From Cephalotus follicularis (taxonomy: Eukaryota; Streptophyta; Magnoliopsida; Oxalidales; Cephalotaceae), in the NCBI GenBank assembly GCA_001972305.1, contig BDDD01003334.1:62001-126000 (forward strand): 64,000 nucleotides of DNA. Reading direction: 5' to 3'. The notes below the pieces were generated by a model. It did no database searches, had not been told where the DNA came from, and saw only the letters and a list, made by a program, of their open reading frames with translations. The translations under genes were made by a program, and so were the position numbers. This document shows positions 34,089-47,238 of this stretch, piece by piece. How positions within the stretch are numbered: the stretch's first letter is position 1; every line of letters starts with the position of its first letter.

Positions 34089-35090
34089 TGTAACACCCCC
34101 GGACAGCGGGAGTTTTCACAGGTCATAATACAGAATCTATCAAAACATAACATAACATATCTGAACATAAACATAACTTATCAGCCAAAAACGTGGCGGT
34201 CATAGCATAACTGAAAACTTAAAAACTTAACAATTTTTGAAAACTTAAACATATTCCAGTTCAAAACTAAAACACATGTATCTTTTTGTTCATGACCACT
34301 AAACAGAAAACGTAATGCGATCACGCTCCTAGGGATCCAAAATATAAGGTGGTCATCTCTCGTTCACACATTCCCCCGCTACAACTGATAACCTGCCGCA
34401 TGAAAAACAAAAACGCGGCTGAGCAAATGTCAGTACGGATAAGGGAATTAAAACGGTAAATGATAAATTTTAAAAGCGGGAAGATTTCAATAAAAATTCA
34501 TAACATGAATCTTAAGCAATAAAAGAACACAATTAAATATTTGTAAAGTCACATTTGTACTTTCATAAAAATCCATATAACTTCCGAAACATTTACGAAA
34601 CATTTCAAAACATCATATCACGATTCATAAGTCATACTGAGCCACACACATGTCACATAACATATATTTGGCAAGGGAGACGCTAATTCCACATGCCCAC
34701 TAGAATTGAAGTGTACGGCACTACACAAGTCAATTCTCACATATCACATATCATATCACATATCATATACTAGAATCGATTCATACGCCTCTATCACATA
34801 GCGGATCCATAAATCCACCTCATCGGATTTATTCATAACACTCAGAGACGCCGTAGACTAACCACACCGCTACGGAAGTGTCATGTCCCCGTGCCAGGCC
34901 TACGACATGCCTATGGTACGCCCCATAGGTGGGTACAATACTCAGTATTCAATCATTTCGAAAACATTGATTTATCAAAATCAATTTAAAAACACATAAA
35001 TATGCTTTCACAAAACATATTTGAAAATCGTTCACAACGATATCATATGTGGCCTAAAAAAAGACACATACGAACAACAATGGTATTACA
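34089..35090 (-). repeat. 3' LTR of element D, internally deleted (1002 bp)
   Basis: Matches the 5' LTR from 39850 to about 40793, then jumps at about 35047 to the last about 30 bp before the LTR start (ACACATACGAAC), ending TATTACA at 35090. The lost middle includes the CAGTCGACTG array. The junction shows no long homology. Confidence 0.9.
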
Positions 35091-35111
35091 TCCACCCCCC
35101 CTAAAAAAAAT
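35091..35111 (-). other. Polypurine tract of element D
   Basis: Minus strand reads TTTTTTTAGGGGGGGTGGA next to the 3' LTR. Confidence 0.8.
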
Positions 35112-35144
35112 ATTTCGTCCCGAAATCACAAACATAAACATACC

Positions 35145-36277
35145 TCAAGCCAACAAGTGCGGATACCGCTCCCGAATATGCTCCTCAAGCTCCCAAGTGG
35201 CCTCACGTTCGGGGTGATTCCTCCACAAAACTTTCACAAAAGAAACGGTCTTGCTACGTGTCACCCGTTCCTGTCGTTCCAGAATAGCCTCGGCCTCCTC
35301 GTCACAAGATAGATCTTCCCGAATACTGTCCAACGGATAGTGAACCACATGTAGGGGATGATACTGATAACCTCTCAGCAAAGACACGTGGAACACGTTA
35401 TGGATGTGTGCTAACTGCGGAGGCAAAGCTAGCCGATAAGCAACCGCGCCTATCTTCTCCAGAACTTCAAAAGGACCGATAAATCGCGGACTCAACTTTC
35501 CCTTCAGCCCAAAACGCCGGACTCCTTTCCAAGGTGAAACTTTCAAGAACACATGTTCACCCACCTTGAACTCCAAGTTCCTCTGAGGTCTGTCCGCATA
35601 ACTTTTCTGTCGAGATTGAGCTGCTTTCAATCTCTCCCTTGCCATTGGCACTTTCTCCGTAGTGATCTGCACTAGCTCGGGTCCTTCAATAACTCGCTCT
35701 CCAACCTCATCCCAACATGTCAGAGCTCGACACTTCCTCCCATAAAGAGCTTCAAACGGAGCCATATCGATACTAGCATGCCAACTGTTATTGTAGGCAA
35801 ACTCCACCAAGCTCAAATACTCATCCCAGCTCCCAGTCCATTCCAACGCACACGACCTCAACATATCCTCTAAGGTCTGGATGGTTCTCTCAGTCTGCCA
35901 TCTGTTTGTGGATGGAAAGCTGTACTGTAACTGAGCCTAGTACCCCAAGCCTTCTGAAACCCTTTCCAAAAACGCGAAGTGAAACGAGGATCTCTATCCG
36001 AAACAATGGATACCGGAGTCCCATGTAGTCTCACTATCTCCTGCTGAAACACTTCAGCCAAACGATCAATAGAGAAGTCCTCTCAGATAGCTAAAAAGTG
36101 AGCCGATTTAGTCAATCGATCCACTACTACCCAGATAGCATCGTTCCTCTTGAAAGTTCTCGGCAAACCCGTAACAAAGTCCATCGATATGCTCTCCCAT
36201 TTCCATACTGGGACTTCCAAGGGCTGTAACAAACCACTAGCACGTTGGTGCTCAATCTTTACCTGCTGACAGATCAA
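35145..36277 (-). pseudogene. Element D integrase (frameshifted)
   Basis: The piece 36277-36083 holds CQQVKIEHQ and [11 protein letters not shown]. The piece 36061-35870 holds the second core segment with [10 protein letters not shown], then a one-base loss near 35905 destroys the frame. The piece 35864-35145 is open for 239 codons through the C-terminal domain ([17 protein letters not shown]) to the chromodomain-like tail EREATWELEEHIRERYPHL. Upstream, 36278-36412 holds the zinc region with stops. Very close to C throughout. Confidence 0.9.
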
Positions 36278-36412
36278 ACACCTCCCAACATACTACGCTA
36301 CATCCCTTTTCATTCCATTCCACCAGAAGTTCTTCTTCAAGTCCCTATACATTTTCGTACAACCCGGATGTATAGAAAATGGAGAACTGTGTGCCTCTGA
36401 CAAAACAACATC

Positions 36413-38137
36413 TCAGATAGAAGAATCTGACAGAACACACGACCGATTACCCAGCCATATCACACCATGCTCATCCATACGAAACTCTGATTGCTTACCC
36501 TTTCCAACATTCTGGACTAAGGCCCAAAGCTCACCATCATAACTCTGAGATGTCTTAATCCGAGATATGAGAGTAGGCTCTACATTCATTGCAGCAACAA
36601 AACCTTCAGAACCCCGAACATATAGATGTAAATTCATCCGGTCCATATCAGCTATCAACTGCGGCTGACTAAGCAAAGCCGCTACACTCCCAGAACTCTT
36701 CCGACTAAGAGCATCAGCTACCACATTTGCCTTACCAGGGTGGTACTGAATATTCAGATCGTAGTCTTTCAGAAGTTCCAACCACCTTCTCTGACGCATG
36801 TTCAACTCCTTCTGCGTAAAGATGTACTTGAGACTCTTATGATCGGTAAAGACGTCACAAGTTTCTCCGTACAAGTAGTGCCTCCAGATCTTCAACGCAA
36901 ACACTACTGCTGCCAACTCAAGATCATGTGTAGGATAGTTTACCTCATAAGGCTTCAAAGCATAAGCTATCACATGACCGTGCTGCATCAAAACACACCC
37001 CAAACCTTTCTTAGAAGCATCGCTGTATATCTGGTATCCACCCGACCCAGATGGTAAACGAAGAATCGGTGCTGACACAAGACCATTCTTCAGTTTCTCG
37101 AAACTTGCTTCACGCTCTTCATTCCATTCAAACTTAGCTTCTTTCCTCATAAGCTGAGTTAGTGGTAAGTCTATAGAGGAAAAACCTTCCACAAACCACC
37201 TATAGTATCCAGCCAAGCCCAAAAAGCTCCTAACTTCCGTCACTGTGGTAGGTCTGGGACATTTAGTAATAGCCTCAACTTTAGCAGGATCCACACTAAT
37301 CCCTTCAGCTGTAACCACATGACCCAAAAACGCCACCTGTTCCAACCAGAATTCACACTTTGAAAACTTCGCGTATAACTGATTCTTCCTCAGAATACCC
37401 AGCACAATACGAAGTTGTTCTTCATGTTCTTCCTTCGACTTGGAATACATGAGAATGTCATCTATGAAAACAATCACAAACCGATCCAAGTACTCATGAA
37501 ACACCCTATTCATCAGATCCATGAAAAATGCCGGTGCATTAGTGAGTCCGAAAGGCATCACCAAAAACTCATAATGCCCATACCGAGTACGGAAAGCAGT
37601 TTTAGGCACATCTTCATCCATTATCCGAACCTGATGATATCCCGATCTTAAATTGATCTTAGAGAAATACCGAGCACCCTGGAGTTGATCAAACAAGTCA
37701 TCAATCCTAGGTAGCGGGTATTTATTCCGAACAGTAATCCGATTCAACTCTCTGTAGTCTATGCATAGCCTCATAGACCCGTCTTTCTTCTTCACAAAAA
37801 GAACCGGAGCACCCCACGGCGAAACACTAGGCCGAATGAAACACTGATCCAACAGCTCTTGCAACTGTTCCTTCAACTCTTGCAGTTCCAACGGTGCCAT
37901 TCTGTAAGGTGCCTTAGATAAAGGTGCCGCCCCAGGAATGAGTTCGATGGTAAGCTCCACTTCCCGTTGCGGTGGCAAACCCCATAACTCTTCCGGAAAC
38001 ACATCAGGAAACTCTCGCACCACCGGACAGTCTTCAAGGCGAGACTTAACCCTTGAGACGTCCTTTACAACAGCTAAGAAACCTTCAGCGCCCTTAGCCA
38101 TCAACTTGCTAGCCTTCAGAGCAGACATAACTTTCAC
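36413..38137 (-). pseudogene. Element D reverse transcriptase and RNase H
   Basis: An open frame of 574 codons: pol linker ([14 protein letters not shown]), [17 protein letters not shown] with [13 protein letters not shown], the intact FIDDILMYS catalytic box, thumb, RNase H ([36 protein letters not shown]) and the start of the integrase zinc region. One change is notable: the first RT motif reads SKINL where relatives read SKVDL or SKLDL, so the first catalytic aspartate is Asn. A short stretch before KPYE in RNase H (SRQL in C) is missing in frame. The upstream protease lies in a separate frame. Confidence 0.9.
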
Positions 38138-38149
38138 TTCTTTTCTCGG

Positions 38150-38705
38150 TCATGAACCCTGATAAATAAAATCAGGTCTATTCACATCCCCAAACAGAAC
38201 CCTCCGAGCGTAGCAATCAATCCTAGCCCGATGACGATCCAACCAGTTCATACCCAGAATCATATCGAAGTCATACATATCGATAGGAAGTAGATCCGCA
38301 GCTCGAATCCGATCATCGAAAACAGGAGGACAAGCATAAAAACACTCAGATGTCACAACAGAAAAAACGCGTAGGGGTCGAAAGAACCAAAGCTGGATCG
38401 AGCAACTGTGAAGACATCCCAAGATGCTGAACAAAAGACCTCGCTACAACTGAGTGGGTCGATCCAGTATCATACAAAACATAAGCCCTACGGTTACCAA
38501 CAGAAATAAAGCCCGAACACGTACCTAGTGCATTAGCAGCCTGCTGAGTCATGATAGCAAAGACACGACCTCCCATGTTGCGTTGTCCATGATCTGCATT
38601 GTTCCCCTTCCTTTCCTTCGTGTGAGGGTCAGGACAATCCTTCACGAAATGCCCTTTTTGACCACATACAAAACAGGCCCCGATAGCCTTGTAGCACACT
38701 CCCAC
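38150..38705 (-). pseudogene. Element D protease and nucleocapsid end
   Basis: Two overlapping frames. 38705-38346 carries a zinc knuckle CFVCGQKGHFVKDC and the protease active site [16 protein letters not shown]. 38434-38150 carries the rest with ILGMNWLDRH (Asn for the usual Asp in GMDW). A small indel near 38360-38380 causes the frame change. The order and spacing agree with C. Confidence 0.87.
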
Positions 38706-39678
38706 TGGATGTGGTCTACCGCAACATCACACTTGGCAATCTAGACATCCGCAGCTCCCTGTGTCTGCCTTTGATCATTACCGGGATGTTGTTGTCCCCG
38801 GTTATCATTCCTCCTTCCTCGCTTGCCATTTCTATTCTTATTATTCTGTCCAGAACCTTGCCCTTGAGAATCCCCTCTGTTTCTCTTCCTGTCACTTTCC
38901 TGACGAGCTGCCTGGATATCTAACCTTTCCAGTTCTATGTTCTTTGCCGCATTTGCCACTTCAAAAACATCAGCAAACCTGGTGTTGATCAGTTTACCCC
39001 GGAGCTGATAGTGTAACTTCCACTTGAACTTTTCTGCCTGCTCCAGTGCTGTTCCTGCCGCGGACCCAGCAAAACCAGTAAGCCTAGTGAAACGGGTCAG
39101 AAACTCCGTGACTGACTCCCCATCCTTCTGTCTTGTATTGATGAACTCCTTGGCATAAGCCTCCTTATCAGCAGCGGGAAAGTACTACTGATAAAAGACT
39201 TCGCAAAACTCGGACTAGGTCAAAGTCTCCGCATAGTTACCACCCTTAGCCAAATCCACAGCCTTCCACCATTTCTGAGCATCACCCTCAAGCTTGTAAA
39301 CAGCTAACTTAACCTTCTGCTCGTCACTACAACCAAGTACATCAAAGATCTTGTCCATATGAGCAATCCAGTGCTCAGCCTCCACCGGAGTCATGGCTGA
39401 GCTAAAAGACTGCGGTCTCTGCTTCTGGAACCGCTCAAGACAGATATAAGTAGGCATGACAGTCCTGCCCCCAGCTTCTCTTCCCAACTGAACATCAGCT
39501 GGAGCATCCTCCTCAGTAACTGGCTCCCTACGGCCTTGTTCTTGATTCTGCTGACTCATCACGCGTCGTACTTCCTGAGCGACTGCCTGACGTACTAACT
39601 CCTCCATAGTAGGCTCATTTCTGACTTCCTGGCCTCAACGGGTGCAATACTCCGAGCAGCGTTCCTTGTACGTACCAT
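38706..39678 (-). pseudogene. Element D gag (broken)
   Basis: The ATG at 39678 follows TTCGTAG as in C. The first part is decayed, then 39607-39215 is open: EELVRQAVAQEVRRVM, VEAEHWIAHMDKIFDVLGC, GDAQKWWKAV. 39214-38960 has stops but keeps the TRQKDGESVTEF-type region. 38959-38741 is a basic Arg/Asn/Gly-rich segment ahead of the knuckles. Confidence 0.85.
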
Positions 39679-39834
39679 CTACGAAAAGGCACCCATAACA
39701 TAAAACATCACAAAGAACAAAAACCGAAACATAAAACATATCATAAGACCATAACGGAAAAGTCAAACCCAGTGTCTACCCAATCTCACACGTCGAACGT
39801 AGTTAGGTCTTCTAAGGAAACAAAACCTATGGTT

Positions 39835-39844
39835 TTTGATACCA
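39835..39844 (-). other. Primer-binding site of element D
   Basis: Minus strand TGGTATCAAA, matching initiator tRNA-Met over the first 8 bases, 5 bases inside the LTR end. Confidence 0.75.
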
Positions 39845-39849
39845 CAATC

Positions 39850-42306
39850 TGTAACACCCCCGGGCGGCGGGAGTCGTCACAGGTCATAATACAGAATCTA
39901 TCAAAACATAACAGAACATATCTGAACATAAACATAACTTATCAGACAAAAACATGGCGGTCATAGCATAACTGAAAACTTAAAAACTTAACAATTTCTG
40001 AAAACTTAAACATATTCCACTTCAAAACTAAAACACATGTATCTTATTGTTCAAGACCACTAAACAGAAAACGTAATGGGATCACGCTCCTAGGGATCCA
40101 AAATATAAGGTGGTCATCTCTCGTTCACACATTCCCCCGCTGCTCCTGATAATCTGCCGCATGAAAAACAAAAACGCGACTGAGCAAACCTCAGTACGGA
40201 TAAGGGAATTAAAACGGTAAACGATAAATTTTAAAAGCAGTAAGCTTTCAGTAAAAATTCATAACATAAATCTTAAGCAATAAAAAAACAATTAAATATT
40301 CGTAAAGTCACATTTGTACTTTCATAAAAATCCATATAACTTCCGAAACATTTACGAAACATTTCAAAACATCATATCAGGATTCATAAGTCATACTGAG
40401 CCACACACATATCACATAACATATATTTGTCAAGGGAACCGCTAATTCCACATGCCCATTAGAATTGAAGTGTACGGGACTACACAAGTCAATTCTCACA
40501 TATCACATATCATATACTAGAATCGATTCATACACCTCGATCACATAGCGGATCCATAAATCCACCTCATGGGATTTATTCATAACACTCAGAGACGCTG
40601 TAGACTAATCACACCGCTACGGAAGTGTCATGTCCCCGTGCTAGGCCTACGACATGCCTATGGTACGCCCCATAGGTGGGTACAATACTCAGTATTCAAT
40701 CATTTTGAAAACATTGATTTATCAAAATCAATTTAAAAACACATGAATATGCTTTCACAAAACATATTTGAAAATCGTTCACAACGATATCGTATCATAC
40801 TTTTCATAGCCAAATCATCAACTCATTTATACTTCGCCATAAAGAGGTGATCATAACATATCGTAACATATCATATCATTTCGTATCATATGAATAAACT
40901 CGGAATCATTTATAAATGTCAAAAACCAACTTCATTTTCGAAACATGTCAAAACCATAAAACATTACCAATTTCATAAACGAAGAGGCATAGCATAAAAC
41001 AAAACTGATTTCAGTTCGATAATCAGATAGCCAAGGGACGATAGAAATCCGTACCTTATGCGTTCACAAAAGCACTTACTGATAGATAAATCAAACTCCC
41101 CTTGAAGCACAACAATCTAAAAGACACCCAAAACCATTCATATAAGGGTCTAAGAAACATTAAAGACATTAAACAGACTTATAACAGTGTTTAGAAAAGA
41201 CCCAGATTGATTCGAAGAATAAACAGAGCAAAACAGTTGAAAACAACACTTTTCTGGGCAAACCAGCCGATTGTTACAGAGCACCAGCCGACTGGGGAAG
41301 CTTGGCGGTCGACTAATCACAAGGGCCAGCCGACTACATAAACCAGAATGCAGGCAGTCGACTGGTTCATAGATCCAGTCGACTACACAACACAACGCAG
41401 TCGACTGTGTTCATATGGCAGTCGACTACTCATCCAATCCAGCCGACTGTCCACAAGAACAGCCGACTGTTCTGGACGACAGAACAGCAGAAACTTGATA
41501 ATTTCATACAGAAGCTGGTTCAAATGATTACCACATTAAACCAGTAACACAAGGGCATAAACATATAACATTATATGGGATTTAGATGATGCAGAAACAC
41601 ATAATTGACATAGGAATATCTGGACAGTGGCTTAACTTCAAAGAGAAAGCAAGAAGAACATTTACATGTGCATACAAATATGTCCAGATTCCTATCCATT
41701 ATCATTTACAGACTTTTAAAACCAGTTTGTGACAAGTCTAGGTATACAAAACATGCTGACAGACTTACTAACATCATAACAGAACATATATAAACAGGAA
41801 ATCAAAACTTAAAGGACATTAAGAACAAAACCAAAGGCAAAGTGAAACAAATCATTACAGTGAATTTACTAACATGCAATGATTGTCCAGAACACAGAAA
41901 ACACAGCAAGAACACCATAATATTACTGGTTAAACAGCTGTGCAGAAGGGAAGCCAAAGAGAACCAAAAACAAGGAGATACATAACTATGCTTATCAAAC
42001 TAGAAGAATTCAACCCAAAAGAACAACCAAAGGATTGAGATTACCTCTTCAAACTTGAGGAAACGATTTCACAGCAGGTTACACAAGCTTCACAGTGTAA
42101 CTTCGGCAGTGGCACTTAACAGAAAAGAGAGACACATTTAAAATGGCAATGTCACTACCCAAAAGGAAAAGAGAAGACAAAATCTGCCCACATATGGAAG
42201 AAGAGTAGACAAGAATCAGTTTATTAAGGAAGAAAAGGATTGAAAATGTGTAGAAATAATGAGGGGAAAGAGAGAGCTTCGGGAGAGGAGGGGAGGAAAA
42301 GGAAAG
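39850..42306 (-). repeat. 5' LTR of element D, larger segment
   Basis: Ends GGGGGTGTTACA at 39850. Interrupted at 42306 by E, continuing at 51781-52101. The array of CAGTCGACTG/CAGCCGACTG words is at 41267-41481. Near 40190 the element-sense strand has CTGAGGTTTGCTCAG. Confidence 0.9.
41267..41481. repeat. CAGTCGACTG array of element D LTR
   Basis: About ten words, including CAGCCGACTG, GGTCGACTAAT, CAGTCGACTGG, CAGTCGACTAC, CAGTCGACTGTG and CAGCCGACTGTT. Leaving E out, it is about 1146-1360 bp from the LTR start at 52101. No first array is visible in 51786-52101. Confidence 0.85.
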
Positions 42307-44855
42307 TGTCACACCCCGCCCTTCGGTTCCAATTAGGCACAAGCATATATGGTGATATCATAAATAAATATAATATTCCAGCATTCCATTCAACAAATTC
42401 ATAAATAAGCGGAAGCATTCAAAAGCCGGAATATAAAATACAAGTCATCCGCACGCAGCCCATACTACGTGCAGGTACAATCCAACAAATTATCCTTTCA
42501 TAAGGAAGTACAACAGTAACACGGGGTATGAACCGTTCATTACAAATACAGTACAACATCATAAAATAACAACCTTAAAAAAAAGAAGCTCTCCAAGCTT
42601 CAACAGCAATCTCCGACCGCCCTTGCTTAATCTGAAATTGTAGGGGTTAGCCGTTGTCCTCACTTGGCTAAGTAGGAAGATAATGCATGTTAAGGAATAT
42701 ATGAATGCAACATGTATGACAGTTTATATTAAAATAACATTTAAGTGTTCCAATATATAAGCAATCATGCCAAGTGGCCATAGACAATACAAATGCAAGA
42801 ATACCGCATAATGGTACAATCAATTCATACTGTGGTTGGGTGTCACATGTCGCTAACTCGTAGCACCAACTGTGCACCACCTAACCATCACCCTACACTC
42901 CGAAGTTGATAGATAAGGTAACATTTACTACCGGCATTGGCGGGCAGTTTAACAATCAAGCTCTGCATTGCAGGCAGTTTTGGTGTGTACTCTAGCCAAC
43001 TCCTGGCACATAGGAGCACCTCCGTCAGCCAGTGACATCTGCCATCACTCGACTAGTCGGCAATAACATAGACAATCGATTCAATCAATTTAGTTCAATA
43101 ATAATATCACATATATGTATAATATGCAATATAAAAGTTGTTTTCTTTAGAAACATTTAACAATTCATTGATAGTACATCTCATAGGAGGAAAATGATAT
43201 CAATACAATAATGGTTCCTAGTAAGAGAATAAAACAGTAGGTACCTCTCATAGGAGGGAAAATCAGTAGTTCTTCTAACAATAAGCTTTCATTTGAAAAT
43301 GATAGTTGATATCATGAATTGTGCATATAGCACTTAGTTTGTTCAATCTTTTGAAATATGGAAACAATTAGTATATGCTAATTAACAGTAGCATATACAG
43401 CACAATAGCAAAGACAACAGTAATTCAATTGACCCCAAACAGGACCTACATCAGAACTTTAACCCAGGACAGTCAGCTATTCTCAAGAACAGTCGGCTGT
43501 TTTGATTGGGTAGTCGACTGTTTTCTCTTAACAGTCGACTGGATAGGTTGAGTAGTCGACTGTCATGAAGAACAGTCGGCTGCCTTGCCCACAAAATCCA
43601 GGCTGTTTGCAGGGTATAATCTTTAATATCCGAATGCTAACTCAATTAATACATGCAATCAAACAGAAATTAAACATACATGATATGCATAATATATCTT
43701 CCAAAAACATGTCATTACCCCTACCTTAAACGCTATCCCAAGATCAATTGGGATTGATTTCTCTCTTTGAGTTTCCAAGCCTTTTCCACCAACCAATCCT
43801 TCAATTCCAGCTGAATTAATCTATATCGTGCATGCATGACGATTCAGTCATCTAAACCGGTAGGTTTATCTAATTGTCCAGTTACAAATATTACTCCACA
43901 GTAGCTCTTCACAAGTTCATTAATCCTCAAAACTATCCTTTTACAACCTCTCCTTCACATTATTAAACAACTTCTAATTCCAACTTAATTCCCAGGTTTA
44001 GCCATTTGTTCTCATGTCACAGTGGATATGTTATACTATCGTTAATACGTTTAATCCACTAACAACCTAATATCCAACTAGTGGCTCATAAATTTCAACC
44101 TCTATTGAACCGTTTACCAATTATAACATAATTCAAACTTGTTAACTTTTAATCAAGTTGGCAGAAGGTGTATCTAACCTCCTCCTAGCTACATTATCAC
44201 ATTAGCAATGAGTTCAGATTGAGAACTTACCAAGAAAATCCAAGCTTCAATTTCCTCTTGAGCTCTAATCCGTCAACATGCAAGGTCCATCAATTCTCCA
44301 GCAATTCTCCTCTTCTCTAAGTGTTTTCTAACACTCTTACTCTAATCTAGCAGCTGATATAAAGGCTTAGGAGCCTTAGAATTTGCCAGACTCCATTACT
44401 CAGCTCTCTCTCTCTTTTCCTTCTCTCTCACACATGCCTCTCCTCACCTTTTCTCTTCTGTTTTTGCAGGTTACAGGTCTGCAAATCTTGCAGAAGGAAT
44501 AGAGGATATGCAAGGCACTCCCCTTGCATGTTATGGCAGCTGGTGACACGCATCTCACATGCATGCCACGATTAGAACACTTGTCATCACTGTCTCTGCG
44601 CCAGCCAGACGCCTGTTCTGTACCATTCCAGTCGATTGTCTTTAACAGGCAGTCGGCTGTCCACTCACGCATCAAACAGTCGACTGCTCCCCTATGACAG
44701 TCGGCTGTCGATGGCTGCTTTTGGTTATTTTAGGTTCATTTGCTCAATTAAATTAACAACAACAATCCGTATAATAGTTGGACATTAAATTCAAGCAAGT
44801 GCACATTTTATTCATCAAAAGTACAATGTACACGGATTGAATTTGCGGTTATTAC
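42307..44855 (-). repeat. 3' LTR of element E (2549 bp)
   Basis: Starts TGTAATAACCGCAA at 44855 and ends GGGGTGTGACA at 42307. Palindrome arrays are at 44630-44705 and 43470-43585. The TTAGCC-GGCTAA box is at about 42640-42672. Confidence 0.93.
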
Positions 44856-44872
44856 ATTCCCCCCTCCTTAAA
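44856..44872 (-). other. Polypurine tract of element E
   Basis: Minus strand reads TTTAAGGAGGGGGGAA directly before the 3' LTR. Confidence 0.85.
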
Positions 44873-44897
44873 GAAAATTCGTCCTCGAATTTAGCCC

Positions 44898-46360
44898 TCA
44901 CATGTCGAACAAGTGGGGAAATGTCTCCATCATTTCCTCTTCACGCTCCCACGTAGCTTCCTCCGCTCCGTGAAAATGCCACAACACTTTTACCATAGGA
45001 ATGGTCTTGTTCCTTAGTACTTTTTCCATTCGATCCACTATCCTCATCGGTCTTTCTTCATAAGTCAATCTAGGAATGATGAATCCAGGGTCGTAGCTCA
45101 AAATATGAGATGGGTCGGGTACGTATTTCCGTAACATTGAAACATGAAATACGTTATGCACATCCGAAAAACTAGGTGGTAGAGCAATCTGATATGCTAC
45201 CTCCCCCACTCTCTCCAGTATCTCGTAAGGTCCAATATACCTTGGAGCCAACTTCCCTTTGAGGCCAAAACGGTGTATCCCTTTCAAAGGCGAGATGTTC
45301 AAGAAAACATGATCCCCCTTCTCGAATTCTAGCTTCCTTCTCTTGCTATCGGCATAACTCTTCTGCGGACTTTGTGCAACTAGCAGTCTCTTCTTGATTA
45401 TTTCCACTTTATCGGTGGTCTCTTGTACCAAGTCCGGTCCCAGTACTTGTCTCTCACCTACCTCGTCCCAGCAAATAGGTGATCGGCACTTCCTTCGATA
45501 CAAAGCTTCATAGGGAGCCATTCCGATGCTGGTGTGAAAACTGTTGTTGTAGGAGAACTCAATCAGTGCCAGATGATCCTCCCAACTCCCAGCAAAATCA
45601 ATCATGCAAGCCCGTAACATATCCTCCAGAGTCTGAATAGTACGCTCGGACTGCCCGTCAGTCTGTGGGTGGAATGCAGTGCTAAAGTTCAAGGTTGTTC
45701 TCATTGCTGATTGGAACTTCTTCCAGAACCTTGAAGTTAATCTAGCATCTCGATCACAAACAATACTGACCGGCACCCCATGCAATCTCACTATCTCCCG
45801 GATATACAATCGAGCAAGCTTCTCGATAGAATACGTCATGTTCATCGGAAGGAAGTGAGCAGACTTAGTAATTCTGTCCACTACTACCCACACTGCTTCA
45901 TGCTGATTCCGTGACCTCGGTAATCCTGACACGAAGTCCATGGTCACATGTTCCCATTTCCATTCAACCACTGGTAATGATTGTAGCAGTCCCGCAGGTT
46001 TCTGATGTTCAGCCTTCACTCTCTTGCATGTCAAACATCTTGCTACATATTCAGCAATCTCCCGTTTCATACCAATCCACCAGTAGTTCTTTTTTAGATC
46101 GTGCCACATCTTGGAACTTCCAGGGTGAACACTGTATCTTGACTTGTGAGCTTGTTGCAGTAGCTCATTCTTGATGCTCTCGTCATCCGGAACACATATG
46201 CTCCCTCGGAACCTCAATATACCATTAGTATGGATGGAGAACTCAGAATCAGTGTCTAGGTTCTCACGAATACTCCACAATTTAGAATCACTATACTGAG
46301 CAGTCAGAATACGTTCCAGAAGTTTCGGTTGTGCTCTCAGACTTGCCACAATAACTCCTC
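44898..46360 (-). CDS. Element E integrase with chromodomain-like tail, intact frame
   Basis: An unbroken frame of about 487 codons to a stop at 44898. In order: AHKSRYSVHPGSSKM and CLTCKRVKAEHQKP (HHCC zinc region), core MDFVSGLPRSRNQ and [34 protein letters not shown] with the catalytic Glu, EFSYNNSFHTSIG, the KISPLKGI-type GPY/F region (NISPLKGIHRFGLKGKL and IGPYEILERVGE), and the tail EEATWEREEEMMETFPHLF. This is the only intact integrase in the window. Its 5' end abuts the N at 46361, where the frame joins a truncated RNase H, so how translation reaches it is unresolved. Confidence 0.9.
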
Positions 46361-46361
46361 N
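46361..46361. other. Single ambiguous base (N) at a coding deletion
   Basis: The only N in the window. On the minus strand the RNase H start (CVLMQHGR) runs up to it, and the next residues belong to the region after RNase H (VASLRAQPKLLERI). More than 100 residues of RNase H present in C, B and D are absent at this exact base. Confidence 0.95.
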
Positions 46362-47238
46362 CCCTACCATGTTGCATAAGAACACATCCCAATCCTTTCC
46401 CAGAAGCATCAGTATAGACGGTGAAACCCTCATTACCCTCCGGTAATGCCAGCACTGGAGCCGAAATCAACCGACTCTTCAACTCTTGGAAACTTTCCTC
46501 ACAGGAATCATCCCACACAAAACTTGACTTCTTCTGAGTCAACTGTGTCAAAGGTGCAGCAAGTTTTGAAAATCCTTTGATAAACTTTTGGTAGTATCCA
46601 GCCAATCCCAAGAAACTACGAACCTCCGTAACGTTCCTCGGTTGGGGCCAATCAACAATACTCTCTATCTTCGAAGGATCCACGGATAATCCTTCGCTCG
46701 ACACAATGTGACCTAAGAAGGTCACATGATCCAGCCAAAATTCGCACTTGCTGAATTTGGCGTATAACTGTTCTTTCCGTAGTGTCTGCAATACAATCCT
46801 CAAGTGCTGCATGTGTTCCTCAATGCTCTTTGAATAAATCAGGATGTCATCTACGAATATAACGACAAACTGGTCAAGATAAGGTTGGAACACTTTGTTC
46901 ATCAGACACATAAAGGCTACAGAAGCATTTGTCAAACCAAACGGCAGTATCAGAAATTCGTAATGCCCATATCTGTTTCGAAATGCGGTCTTCTCCACAT
47001 CACCCTCTCTGATCCTCAACTGATGATAACCTGTTCTTAGGTCAAGTTTGGAGAATACAGTTGAGCCTTGCAATTGGTCGACCAACTCCTCAATATGTGG
47101 CAGAGGATACTTGTTCTTCACCGTTACCTGATTTAACAGCCTGTAATCAATGCATAACCGCATCGATCCATCCTTCTTTTTCACAAACAACCGGTGATCC
47201 CCATGGTGATACTCTCGGTCTGATAAAGACTTTATCAA
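46362..47238 (-). pseudogene. Element E reverse transcriptase with truncated RNase H
   Basis: An open frame of about 290 codons: [46 protein letters not shown], an intact FVDDILIYS catalytic box, thumb [30 protein letters not shown], then the RNase H start [18 protein letters not shown], where it stops at the N. The frame overlaps the upstream protease frame (47147-47238) because one base is missing near 47185, so RT is out of frame with protease. Confidence 0.9.

Noticed and set aside
36740..37057. 105-codon + strand frame opposite the RNase H of element D (and similar ones in C, at 16109-16480, and in A)
   Set aside because: Antisense shadow of a conserved RNase H sequence, present at the same place in every Tekay copy.
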